From assembly GCF_000691145.1 (NCBI RefSeq), contig NZ_ASJC01000005.1:248001-312000 (forward strand): a stretch of 64,000 nt of DNA, in the 5' to 3' direction. A program made the position numbers and the translations under genes. The notes under the pieces were generated by a model that had not been told where the DNA came from, did no database searches, and saw nothing but the letters and a program-made list of their open reading frames with translations. The stretch is from Bacillus altitudinis 41KF2b. Lineage in GTDB: Bacteria > Bacillota > Bacilli > Bacillales > Bacillaceae. This document shows positions 56,050-64,000 of this stretch, in pieces (positions within the stretch are counted from its first letter, which is position 1; each line of letters opens with the position of its first letter).

Positions 56050-56496
56050 ATGGACAAAACATTTCTTATGGTCAAGCCTGATGGTGTGGAAAGACAATTA
56101 ATCGGTGAAATTGTGTCAAGATTCGAAAAAAAGGGGCTTCAGCTTGTTGGAGCAAAGCTCATGAGCATTCCAAAAGAAGTAGCAGAAACACATTACGGAG
56201 AGCATAAAGAAAAACCATTTTTCGGTGAATTGGTTGACTTTATTACGTCAGGACCTGTATTTGCGATGGTATGGCAAGGTGAACAAGTCGTAGACGTAAC
56301 AAGGCAGATAATTGGAAAGACAAATCCGAAGGAAGCGCTTCCGGGAACAATAAGAGGCGACTATGGATTAACTGTTGGCAAAAACATTATCCATGGCTCA
56401 GACTCACCAGAAAGTGCCGAAAGAGAAATCAACCTGTTCTTCAAACAAGAAGAACTGACAAACTGGGATCAAACGATCTCAAGCTGGATTTATTAA
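56050..56496 (+). CDS. ndk: Nucleoside diphosphate kinase
   Basis: 148 residues; exchanges gamma-phosphate between NTPs and NDPs through a phosphohistidine. Active-site motif [16 protein letters not shown] (catalytic His), N-terminal [18 protein letters not shown] and [27 protein letters not shown] upstream. Monocistronic or read from hepT; a perfect terminator follows. Confidence 0.97.
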   Translation: MDKTFLMVKPDGVERQLIGEIVSRFEKKGLQLVGAKLMSIPKEVAETHYGEHKEKPFFGELVDFITSGPVFAMVWQGEQVVDVTRQIIGKTNPKEALPGTIRGDYGLTVGKNIIHGSDSPESAEREINLFFKQEELTNWDQTISSWIY

Positions 56497-56501
56497 TGTT
56501 C

Positions 56502-56540
56502 AAGCCAAAGTGTTCATCAAATGATCACTTTGGCTTTTTT
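56502..56540 (+). terminator. Terminator after ndk
   Basis: AAGCCAAAGTG (56502-56512), loop, CACTTTGGCTT, then T-run. Confidence 0.87.
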
Positions 56541-56619
56541 ATATTGAGATTTCTATACGAATTTTCGCATGAGATGATACAAATTTATGATAAAAACAGC
56601 TATACTAGGACAAAGATAG

Positions 56620-57417
<798 letters not shown>

Positions 57418-57493
57418 TAGCTGACTTTTTAGTAGGAAGTGTGTTATTATAGTTTTACTTAAAAGCGTTAATGCGATGAAGGGAGAATAAGTC

Positions 57494-58666
57494 ATGAGGT
57501 ACTTAACAGCAGGTGAATCACATGGTCCACAACTGACCACAATTATTGAAGGAGTTCCAGCGGGACTTTACATAGAGCAGGATGACATCAATTATGAACT
57601 GGCTAGAAGACAAAAAGGTCATGGCCGCGGAAGAAGAATGCAGATTGAAAAAGACCAAGCGAAAGTGTTAAGTGGAGTCCGCCACGGGAAAACATTAGGT
57701 TCTCCTATTGCACTTGTTGTTGAAAATAATGATTGGAAGCACTGGACAAAGGTCATGGGTGCAGAGCCAATTACTGAAGAAGAAGAGAGTGAAATGAAGC
57801 GTCAAATCTCTCGTCCAAGACCAGGGCATGCGGATTTAAATGGTGCGATTAAATATGGTCACCGTGATATGAGAAACGTATTAGAGCGCTCATCAGCACG
57901 CGAGACAACGGTTCGTGTAGCAGCAGGTGCAGTAGCGAAACAAATTTTGGCTCACCTTGGAATCAAAGTGGCTGGTCACGTCCTTGAAATTGGTGGAGTA
58001 AAAGCTTCCCATACCGCTTATGAATCTATTGAAGATTTGCAAAAAGTAACAGAAGAATCACCTGTTCGCTGCTATGACAGTGAAGCTGGTCAAAAAATGA
58101 TGGATGCCATTGACGAAGCGAAGAAAAACGGCGATTCAATTGGTGGTATTGTCGAAGTCATCGTTGAAGGGATGCCAGTTGGAGTCGGCAGCTATGTGCA
58201 CTATGACCGTAAACTGGATAGCAAGCTTGCAGGCGCAGTACTGAGTATCAACGCTTTTAAAGGTGTTGAATTCGGTATTGGCTTTGAGGCAGCTTCTAAA
58301 AATGGCAGTGAAGTTCATGATGAAATCATCTGGGATGAAGAAAAAGGCTATACGAGAAAAACAAACCGCTTAGGTGGTCTTGAAGGCGGAATGTCAACTG
58401 GCATGCCAATCGTCGTAAGAGGGGTTATGAAACCAATCCCAACTCTATACAAACCATTGCAAAGCGTGGATATTGAAACAAAAGAACCTTTCTCTGCAAG
58501 TATTGAGCGTTCTGACAGCTGTGCTGTTCCAGCCGCAAGTGTTGTGGCAGAAGCAGTCGTTGCATGGGAAATCGCCAATGCAGTGGTTGAGCAGTTTGGT
58601 CTTGATCAAATTGACCGCATTAAAGAAAATGTCGACAAAATGCGCCAGCTTCAGAGGGAGTTTTAA
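57494..58666 (+). CDS. aroC: Chorismate synthase
   Basis: 390 residues (called aroF in B. subtilis); FMN-dependent trans-elimination of EPSP to chorismate. Family motifs GESHGP near the N-terminus, [21 protein letters not shown] region, [32 protein letters not shown] and the C-terminal [20 protein letters not shown] precedes the ATG. First gene of the aro-trp supraoperon; its stop touches the aroB start. Confidence 0.97.
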   Translation: MRYLTAGESHGPQLTTIIEGVPAGLYIEQDDINYELARRQKGHGRGRRMQIEKDQAKVLSGVRHGKTLGSPIALVVENNDWKHWTKVMGAEPITEEEESEMKRQISRPRPGHADLNGAIKYGHRDMRNVLERSSARETTVRVAAGAVAKQILAHLGIKVAGHVLEIGGVKASHTAYESIEDLQKVTEESPVRCYDSEAGQKMMDAIDEAKKNGDSIGGIVEVIVEGMPVGVGSYVHYDRKLDSKLAGAVLSINAFKGVEFGIGFEAASKNGSEVHDEIIWDEEKGYTRKTNRLGGLEGGMSTGMPIVVRGVMKPIPTLYKPLQSVDIETKEPFSASIERSDSCAVPAASVVAEAVVAWEIANAVVEQFGLDQIDRIKENVDKMRQLQREF

Positions 58667-59757
58667 TGAAAACACTGGAAGTGAAGACGTCTTCAGCCAC
58701 TTATCCTGTATATATCGGTGATGGGATTAGACAAAATATCGTAGACTTGATTACTTCCACTGGGCGATCTTACACGAAGCTCTTCATCGTGACAGATTCA
58801 GCCGTCGATGCCCTTTATGGAGATGAAATGGTTCAATTACTGAAACAGAAATGGTCTGTACAAAAAGTAGTGGTGCCAAACGGAGAACAATCAAAATCTT
58901 TTGCACAGTTTGAGCAGATTCATACGAAAGCCATCCAATTTCAACTCGACCGCTCCTCATGCATCATTGCATTAGGAGGTGGGGTGATTGGAGACTTGGC
59001 TGGCTTTGCTGCTGCCACTTATATGAGAGGCATTGATTTTATTCAAGTACCGACCACGCTGCTTGCACATGATAGTGCAGTCGGCGGAAAAACCGGAATC
59101 AATCATCCGCTCGGCAAAAATTTAATTGGTGCGTTTCATCAACCGGCAGCTGTCATCTATGATACAAGTATGCTAGAGACACTCTCACCAATAGAGCTAA
59201 GATCAGGCTTTGCTGAGGTGATAAAACATGCACTGATTTCAAGTGAAGTCTTTTTATCAGAACTGATGTCCATTCGTTCGTTGACAGAATTATCAAAGGG
59301 TGAACTGGCACATATGCTTTATCAAGGGATTCAAGTGAAAGCATCCATTGTTCAAGAAGATGAAAAAGAACATGGTGTGCGGGCATACTTGAATTTAGGT
59401 CATACACTAGGGCATGCCATTGAAGCGGAGTATGGATACGGTGCGATTACGCATGGAGATGCCATTGCAATTGGCATGCAGTTTGCTTTATATGTCAGTG
59501 AAAAAGAGCAAGGACTCAGCCTAGATCGTGAGAAACTTAAAGTGTGGATGAAAGAACTAGGGTTCCCAGTACAAGTCACACAAACGATTTCAACCAAAAC
59601 ATTTGTCGATCGCATGATTGGTGATAAGAAGGCAAGAGGCGGGAGTGTTCAATTTGTTTTGCTAAAACAAGTTGGAGACGTCACCCTGCAATCTTTCACA
59701 AAAGATGAGCTGTATCACTGGCTCGAAGAATGGAAACGGGAGGAGGGCTGTCTATGA
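58666..59757 (+). CDS. aroB: 3-dehydroquinate synthase
   Basis: 363 residues; NAD+- and metal-dependent cyclisation of DAHP to 3-dehydroquinate. Motifs: NGEQSK, GGGVIGDLAGFAAATYMRG, PTTLLAHDSAVGGKTGINHP, metal-binding Glu/His in SGFAEVIKHALI and LNLGHTLGHAIE, THGDAIAIG. It begins on the last base of aroC and overlaps aroH by 4 bp (ATGA), indicating coupling. Confidence 0.97.
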   Translation: MKTLEVKTSSATYPVYIGDGIRQNIVDLITSTGRSYTKLFIVTDSAVDALYGDEMVQLLKQKWSVQKVVVPNGEQSKSFAQFEQIHTKAIQFQLDRSSCIIALGGGVIGDLAGFAAATYMRGIDFIQVPTTLLAHDSAVGGKTGINHPLGKNLIGAFHQPAAVIYDTSMLETLSPIELRSGFAEVIKHALISSEVFLSELMSIRSLTELSKGELAHMLYQGIQVKASIVQEDEKEHGVRAYLNLGHTLGHAIEAEYGYGAITHGDAIAIGMQFALYVSEKEQGLSLDREKLKVWMKELGFPVQVTQTISTKTFVDRMIGDKKARGGSVQFVLLKQVGDVTLQSFTKDELYHWLEEWKREEGCL

Positions 59758-60137
59758 TGTTTCGCGGGATACGCGGGGCTACAACTGTGACAGAAGATAC
59801 TGAAACAGAAGTGTTAACCAAAACGAAGCAGCTGCTAGAAGCGATCATTTCAAAAAACCAAGTAGATCCAGAGCGTGTCGTGCAGATCTTGATTTCAGCT
59901 ACACAAGATATTCACTCCGTTTTTCCAGCAAAAGTACTCAGGCAGTTTGAAGGATGGACCTATGTGCCTGTCACTTGTATGCAAGAGCTTGACATTGATG
60001 GAGGTCTAAAGAAGTGCATTCGCGTTTTAATGACCGTTCAGACAGATGTCAAGCAGGAAGACATACAGCACGTATACTTGGAAGAGGCTGTCACGCTTCG
60101 GCCTGATTTACAGTTGACAAAAAACAAGGAATTATAA
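59754..60137 (+). CDS. aroH: Chorismate mutase AroH
   Basis: 127-residue monofunctional class II (AroH) chorismate mutase, a trimeric beta-barrel that rearranges chorismate to prephenate. N-terminal MFRGIRGATTV with active-site Arg, VQILISATQDIHSVFPA, VPVTCMQELD (Cys/Glu), and KKCIRVLM(T)VQTD. The ATG-ATG at 59754 follows GGAGGAGGGC. The trp promoter starts within its last codons. Confidence 0.96.
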   Translation: MMFRGIRGATTVTEDTETEVLTKTKQLLEAIISKNQVDPERVVQILISATQDIHSVFPAKVLRQFEGWTYVPVTCMQELDIDGGLKKCIRVLMTVQTDVKQEDIQHVYLEEAVTLRPDLQLTKNKEL

Positions 60138-60143
60138 TACGAT
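60114..60143 (+). promoter_or_regulatory. trp operon promoter
   Basis: TTGACA (60114-60119), 18-bp spacer, TACGAT (60138-60143), starting within aroH; RNA would begin just before the 5' stem-loop. Confidence 0.6.
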
Positions 60144-60150
60144 ATGAACA

Positions 60151-60178
60151 GCCGAAGTTTACACACAGGTGTGAACGG
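60151..60178 (+). promoter_or_regulatory. 5' stem-loop of the trp leader
   Basis: GCC-GAA-GTTTACAC, 4-nt loop, GTGTGAAC-GGC, with an internal loop, at the expected RNA 5' end. In B. subtilis the equivalent stem-loop assists TRAP binding. Confidence 0.7.
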
Positions 60179-60189
60179 CATTGCAAGCT

Positions 60190-60243
60190 TAGAGAAGATG
60201 AGAATGAGACTAGGGTAGTTGAGATGAGTAGAGTTGAGCAGAG
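60190..60243 (+). promoter_or_regulatory. TRAP binding site: eleven NAG triplets
   Basis: Triplets TAG, AAG, GAG, GAG, TAG, TAG, GAG, GAG, GAG, GAG, GAG occur with 2-nt spacers (one 3-nt) from 60190 to 60243. Eleven triplets match the 11-subunit TRAP ring; one is AAG in place of (G/U)AG. Confidence 0.88.
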
Positions 60244-60269
60244 ATACGATACTTCTATTTAATCATACT

Positions 60270-60300
60270 GCCTAAAAGAGCGAAGCCTCTTTTAGGCTTA
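60270..60300 (+). terminator. trp leader attenuator
   Basis: GCCTAAAAGAG (60270-60280), 6-nt loop, CTCTTTTAGGC (60287-60297), then TTATTT. The competing antiterminator is TAGGGTAGT (60211-60219) with ACTGCCTA (60267-60274); its left arm lies within the TRAP site, so bound TRAP favours termination. Confidence 0.8.
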
Positions 60301-60369
60301 TTTCGTATACTCAAACAAATCCTCAAGATGTCCCCTCATTCTCCTTAATTCCATTTAAGGAGTGTGCTT

Positions 60370-61917
60370 ATGAAATCCCAATCAAACCTTACCCAATTTT
60401 TAAGAGACAGTCAGTTTTACAAAACCATCCCGATTGTTGAAACCATTACAGTTGATACGCTCTCACCCATTCAAATTGTCGAGAAACTGAAACAGGATAT
60501 TGTGTATTTGCTAGAAAGCAAAGACGAATCTTCTAGCTGGTCGAGATATTCCTTTATCGGATTACATCCTTTTTTAACATTACATGACGAGCAAGACCAT
60601 TATATTGCTCGTGACGCTGCGGGAAAGTCAGTGATGCAAAAAGCGGAGCTGAAAGAGTTGCTTGACTGGATGAAAGAGCAATATCAAATCAAGACACCTG
60701 AAATTGATATCCCATTTACTGGCGGAGCCGTAGGGTACTTAAGTTACGACCTCATTCCCAACATTGAGCCGTCTGTCAAGCCGCATCCGAATGCATCAAC
60801 AACAGATAATTGCACATTATTTGTTTGCCAAACAATGATCGCATTTGATCACGAAACAAACCAAGTTCATTTTATTCAGTACACGCAGCTGAACGGTCAT
60901 GAAACAGACGAAGAAAAAATTCTGGTTTATCGAGAAAATCAAAAGCAGCTTGAACTGATGGTACAGCAGCTTCATACAAAAATTGATATGAAAGAACTGA
61001 TTATCTCAGGGAATATGAATGAACCCCCTTCGTTTGAACAGGTGACGTCTACCTATGAAAAAGCAAAATTTTTAAAGGATGTCGAAAAAATCAAGGAGTA
61101 CATTCGAGCGGGTGATATCTTCCAGGGTGTACTTTCTCAGCGTTTTGACATTCCAGTGACAGTGAGCTCATTTGAATTGTATCGTGTGCTTCGGATTGTC
61201 AATCCATCACCGTATATGTATTTTATGAAATTAAAAGATCGAGACTTAGTCGGAAGCTCGCCAGAACGATTAATCCATGCGAAAAACGGTCACTTAGAAA
61301 TCCATCCAATTGCTGGTACAAGAAAACGAGGAATGACAAAAGAAGAAGATGATGCACTAGCAAGAGAGCTGCTCGATGATGAAAAAGAAAAAGCAGAACA
61401 TTACATGCTAGTGGATCTGGCTCGAAATGATGTGGGGCGTGTGGCAGAATATGGCAGTGTGTCTGTCCCAACTTTTACAAAAGTCGTGAACTTTTCGCAC
61501 GTCATGCACATTATTTCTATTGTGACAGGGAAGCTGAAGCAGGATACACATCCAGTAGACGCGCTTATGTCCGCTTTTCCAGCAGGCACATTGACAGGCG
61601 CCCCAAAAATTAGGGCGATGCAATTATTAAACGAAATGGAGCCTGAGCCAAGAGAGACGTATGGCGGCTGTATTGCCTATATTGGTTTCGACGGCAATAT
61701 CGATTCCTGTATTACCATTCGCACAATGAGCGTCAAACATCAGACTGCTTCTATACAAGCAGGTGCCGGCATTGTCGCTGATTCCGTTCCAGAAAACGAA
61801 TGGGAAGAGACGTGCAATAAGGCAGGAGCACTTCTAAAAGCCATTCAGCTTGCTGAACATATTTTCTCAGAAAAGGAGAGTATGCCAAATGAATCAACGA
61901 CTATCAGCTCTTGTTAA
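60370..61917 (+). CDS. trpE: Anthranilate synthase component I
   Basis: 515 residues; converts chorismate to anthranilate with ammonia from the glutaminase subunit (TrpG/PabA, not in this operon, as usual for Bacillus). The chorismate-binding domain shows IRAGDIFQGVLSQRF, PSPYMYFM, GSSPERLI, PIAGTRKRG, DLARNDVGRV, FSHVMH and the AFPAGTLTGAPKIRAM block. ATG 60370 has AAGGAG 7 nt upstream; GTG 60364 is less likely. Overlaps trpD by 29 bp. Confidence 0.97.
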   Translation: MKSQSNLTQFLRDSQFYKTIPIVETITVDTLSPIQIVEKLKQDIVYLLESKDESSSWSRYSFIGLHPFLTLHDEQDHYIARDAAGKSVMQKAELKELLDWMKEQYQIKTPEIDIPFTGGAVGYLSYDLIPNIEPSVKPHPNASTTDNCTLFVCQTMIAFDHETNQVHFIQYTQLNGHETDEEKILVYRENQKQLELMVQQLHTKIDMKELIISGNMNEPPSFEQVTSTYEKAKFLKDVEKIKEYIRAGDIFQGVLSQRFDIPVTVSSFELYRVLRIVNPSPYMYFMKLKDRDLVGSSPERLIHAKNGHLEIHPIAGTRKRGMTKEEDDALARELLDDEKEKAEHYMLVDLARNDVGRVAEYGSVSVPTFTKVVNFSHVMHIISIVTGKLKQDTHPVDALMSAFPAGTLTGAPKIRAMQLLNEMEPEPRETYGGCIAYIGFDGNIDSCITIRTMSVKHQTASIQAGAGIVADSVPENEWEETCNKAGALLKAIQLAEHIFSEKESMPNESTTISSC

Positions 61918-62911
61918 TGGAGGAAAACTATCAGAAAAAGAAGCGAATGGCCTGATGCATGATATGATGAGCGGCTCGTTAACAGATGCTGAAGTCGCTG
62001 CTAGTCTATCTATTTTAGCGCATCGAGGAGAAACAGCCGAAGAAATGACAGGCTTCGTGAAAGCCATGAGGCAGCATGCAGCGCCACTAGAAAGATCACT
62101 TGATGTCGTTGATACGTGCGGGACAGGAGGCGATGGTTTATCAACATTTAATATATCAACAGCTGCTGCCATCGTTGCTTCGGCTGCTGGGGCGAAAATC
62201 GCCAAGCACGGAAATCGTTCCGTCTCCTCTAAAAGCGGGAGTGCTGACGTGCTAGAATGTCTTGGTATTCAAATTCAATCCACACCTGAAGAAACAAGAC
62301 GACAAATACAGCAGAAAAACATGGGCTTTTTATTTGCACCGCTCTATCATTCTTCTATGAAACAAGTAGCCGCCGTACGCAAGCAGCTCGGATTTCGGAC
62401 GGTATTTAACTTATTAGGACCGCTTTGCCACCCGATGCAGGCCAAAAAGCAAATCATTGGTGTGTATGCAAAGGAAAAGGCAAAGCTCATGGCGAAAGCT
62501 CTTGCTCCTTTAGAGCCAGAACATGTCCTGTTTGTTTGCGGAGATGATGGGCTGGATGAATTAACCATTACAGCAAATTCATACATCATTGAACTCAAAA
62601 AAGGTGTCATGACAGAATATACGTTAAACCCAGAAGACTTCGGACTTGAAAAAGGGCATTTATCAGACATTCAGGTCCAATCACCAGAAGAAAGTGCCAA
62701 ATTGATTCAGAATATATTGAATTATCAAGCGGGTGGAGCACCGCTTCATATTACAGCGCTTAATGCTGGGGCCGCATTATATGTGGCAGGAAAAGCAGAG
62801 AGTCTGATGGCAGGAACAATGAAAGCATTAGAAACGATCAAAAACGGATCAGCTAAAGAACAATTAGCCCGTCTAAAACAAAAAACGAAAGAGGAAGAGA
62901 TCTATGCTTAA
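61889..62911 (+). CDS. trpD: Anthranilate phosphoribosyltransferase
   Basis: 340 residues; transfers phosphoribose from PRPP to anthranilate. Motifs [17 protein letters not shown] (PRPP/Mg), [18 protein letters not shown], and [10 protein letters not shown], with GDDGLDELT near the C-terminal half. ATG 61889 is preceded by AAAAGGAGAG inside trpE, so the two are coupled. Overlaps trpC by 8 bp. Confidence 0.97.
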   Translation: MNQRLSALVNGGKLSEKEANGLMHDMMSGSLTDAEVAASLSILAHRGETAEEMTGFVKAMRQHAAPLERSLDVVDTCGTGGDGLSTFNISTAAAIVASAAGAKIAKHGNRSVSSKSGSADVLECLGIQIQSTPEETRRQIQQKNMGFLFAPLYHSSMKQVAAVRKQLGFRTVFNLLGPLCHPMQAKKQIIGVYAKEKAKLMAKALAPLEPEHVLFVCGDDGLDELTITANSYIIELKKGVMTEYTLNPEDFGLEKGHLSDIQVQSPEESAKLIQNILNYQAGGAPLHITALNAGAALYVAGKAESLMAGTMKALETIKNGSAKEQLARLKQKTKEEEIYA

Positions 62912-63656
62912 TCAAATTATCGCCCGTAAAAAAGAACATGTGCAAACCTTGCAATTACCTGAGGAAGGACATTATGAAAGACAATCATTTAAAGAAGCCC
63001 TTATGAATCCTCACCGCTCGATCGGACTGATTGCTGAGGTGAAAAAAGCGTCTCCTTCCAAAGGCATCATTCAGCCTCATTTTGATCCTTTACAGACAGC
63101 AAAAGCATACGAAGCATCAAATGCAGATTGTTTATCTGTCTTAACGGATGAACCGTTTTTCCAAGGGAAAAACGAATATTTGTCTCTTATTAAAGAACAC
63201 ATCACACGTCCTATTCTAAGAAAAGATTTCATTATTGACTCTATACAAGTAGAAGAATCGAAACGGATAGGGGCAGATGCCATTTTATTAATTGGAGAGG
63301 TGCTTGAGCCGCAAAAGCTGTATGAGCTCTATACAGAAGCGAAAGAAAAAGGAATGGATGTCCTCGTTGAAGTACATGCAGCACATACACTAGAAAAGAT
63401 CTTACACCTATTCACTCCTGAGATCATCGGTGTGAACAACCGGAATCTCAATACGTTTACAACAACTGTTGAACAAACAAAAGAGATCGCGCCACTTGTT
63501 CCAAAAGACGTATTACTAGTAAGTGAAAGTGGCATAAAGACATTTGATGATCTGACCTTTGTGAAACAGCACGGAGCAAATGCCGTTCTTGTTGGTGAAT
63601 CTTTAATGAGGGAACAATCACAGGAGAAAGCCGTTCAGGCATTGTTCGGAGAATGA
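62904..63656 (+). CDS. trpC: Indole-3-glycerol-phosphate synthase
   Basis: 250 residues; TIM-barrel enzyme converting CdRP to indole-glycerol phosphate. Motifs [70 protein letters not shown] and VSESGIKT. It starts inside trpD with SD GAGGAAGAG and precedes trpF by 5 bp. Confidence 0.97.
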   Translation: MLNQIIARKKEHVQTLQLPEEGHYERQSFKEALMNPHRSIGLIAEVKKASPSKGIIQPHFDPLQTAKAYEASNADCLSVLTDEPFFQGKNEYLSLIKEHITRPILRKDFIIDSIQVEESKRIGADAILLIGEVLEPQKLYELYTEAKEKGMDVLVEVHAAHTLEKILHLFTPEIIGVNNRNLNTFTTTVEQTKEIAPLVPKDVLLVSESGIKTFDDLTFVKQHGANAVLVGESLMREQSQEKAVQALFGE

Positions 63657-63661
63657 ATAGG

Positions 63662-64000
63662 ATGAAACCTTATTTAAAATATTGCGGGGCTGTCTCACAA
63701 GAGGATGTCGCATGCATCTCGCAATCACAAGCGGATGCCATCGGTTTTATTTTTGCTCCGAGTAAAAGACGAGTTCATCCAGATCAAGTGAAACACTGGC
63801 TGTCACAAGTAAAATGTAAAAAAGAGATAGTGGGGGTATTTGTGAATGAAAAAACACCAAAAGTGTGCGAGATCACAAACAACCTCCCCTTAGATATTGT
63901 GCAGCTTCATGGCGATGAGACGCCAGAAGTTGCAAATGACATTAAACAGCATACGAAGGCGCTCGTTTGGAAAGTGTTCCATCACGAGCCCGATGTAAAC
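63662..64000 (+). CDS. trpF: Phosphoribosylanthranilate isomerase, 5' part
   Basis: First 113 residues of TrpF, cut by the right window edge; Amadori rearrangement of PRA to CdRP. The catalytic Cys is in LKYCGAV (C8), followed by ADAIGFIFAPSKRRV, IVGVFVNE and VQLHGDETPEV, all typical. ATG 63662 lies 10 nt after GGAG; an ATG at 63653 overlapping the trpC stop is in frame but abuts the SD. Confidence 0.93.
   Translation, partial: MKPYLKYCGAVSQEDVACISQSQADAIGFIFAPSKRRVHPDQVKHWLSQVKCKKEIVGVFVNEKTPKVCEITNNLPLDIVQLHGDETPEVANDIKQHTKALVWKVFHHEPDVN

Overview
The window looks like core chromosome of a Bacillus of the B. pumilus / B. safensis / B. altitudinis group. Gene order follows the B. subtilis spoVA-lysA-ppiB-rib-scp-res-sigX-serA-recS-gudB-sleB-cmk-der-spoIVA-hbs-mtr-hep-aro-trp segment almost gene for gene. 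Start codons, Shine-Dalgarno (SD) sites and regulatory RNAs are of Bacillus type. The protein sequences are close to, but distinct from, those of B. subtilis. The species group is an inference. There are no rRNA or tRNA genes, CRISPR arrays, prophage genes or intact insertion sequences.

Layout. 1-4 kb: 3' end of spoVAF, lysA, ypuA and ppiB. 4-7.1 kb: an accessory stretch with an MFS exporter divergent from its TetR-type regulator, plus two small genes. 7.2-9.9 kb: an FMN riboswitch and a reduced riboflavin operon (ribE, a stand-alone ribB, ribH, then ribT) that lacks ribD and the RibA domain. 9.87-10.1 kb: a small structured repeat between two copies of a 26-bp direct repeat; a second copy of the repeat follows fni at 44.1 kb. 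10-16 kb: ypuF, a hidden 30-residue YjcZ-type gene, scpAB, ypuI, dacB-spmA-spmB and rluB. 16-24 kb: resABCDE and sigX-rsiX. 24-28 kb: an M23/LysM peptidase, serA, the FMN-riboswitch-controlled ribU and fer. 28-34 kb: ypbB-recS-ypbD-ypbE-ypbF, ypbG and mecB. 34-40 kb: gudB (intact, active-type), ypdA, prsW and sleB-ypeB. 40-49 kb: ypfA-ypfB-cmk-ypfD-fni, ypzI, yphA-yphB-ypzH and der-gpsA. 49-52 kb: yphEF, spoIVA and hbs. 52-64 kb: folE-mtrB, hepS-menG-hepT, ndk, cheR, aroC-aroB-aroH and trpEDCF, cut by the window edge inside trpF.

How the parts connect. Sporulation and germination genes recur (spoVAF, dacB-spmAB, yjcZ, sleB-ypeB, spoIVA). Several carry recognisable sigma-E or sigma-K type promoters. 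Extracytoplasmic-function sigma control is seen at sigX (textbook autoregulatory promoter) and ypuA (sigma-M type promoter). Heme/respiration control is the Res operon. Menaquinone synthesis (hepS-menG-hepT) sits just upstream of ndk-cheR and the aro-trp supraoperon. mtrB encodes TRAP, and its target, a leader with eleven NAG triplets plus a 5' stem-loop and overlapping antiterminator and terminator, is visible before trpE.

No large new system was found. The observations most worth pursuing are the two-copy structured repeat and its 26-bp flanking duplication, the truncated riboflavin operon, a multi-stem RNA candidate after gpsA, a hairpin that both terminates ypfA and buries the ypfB SD, and a Fur-box-like site upstream of fer.
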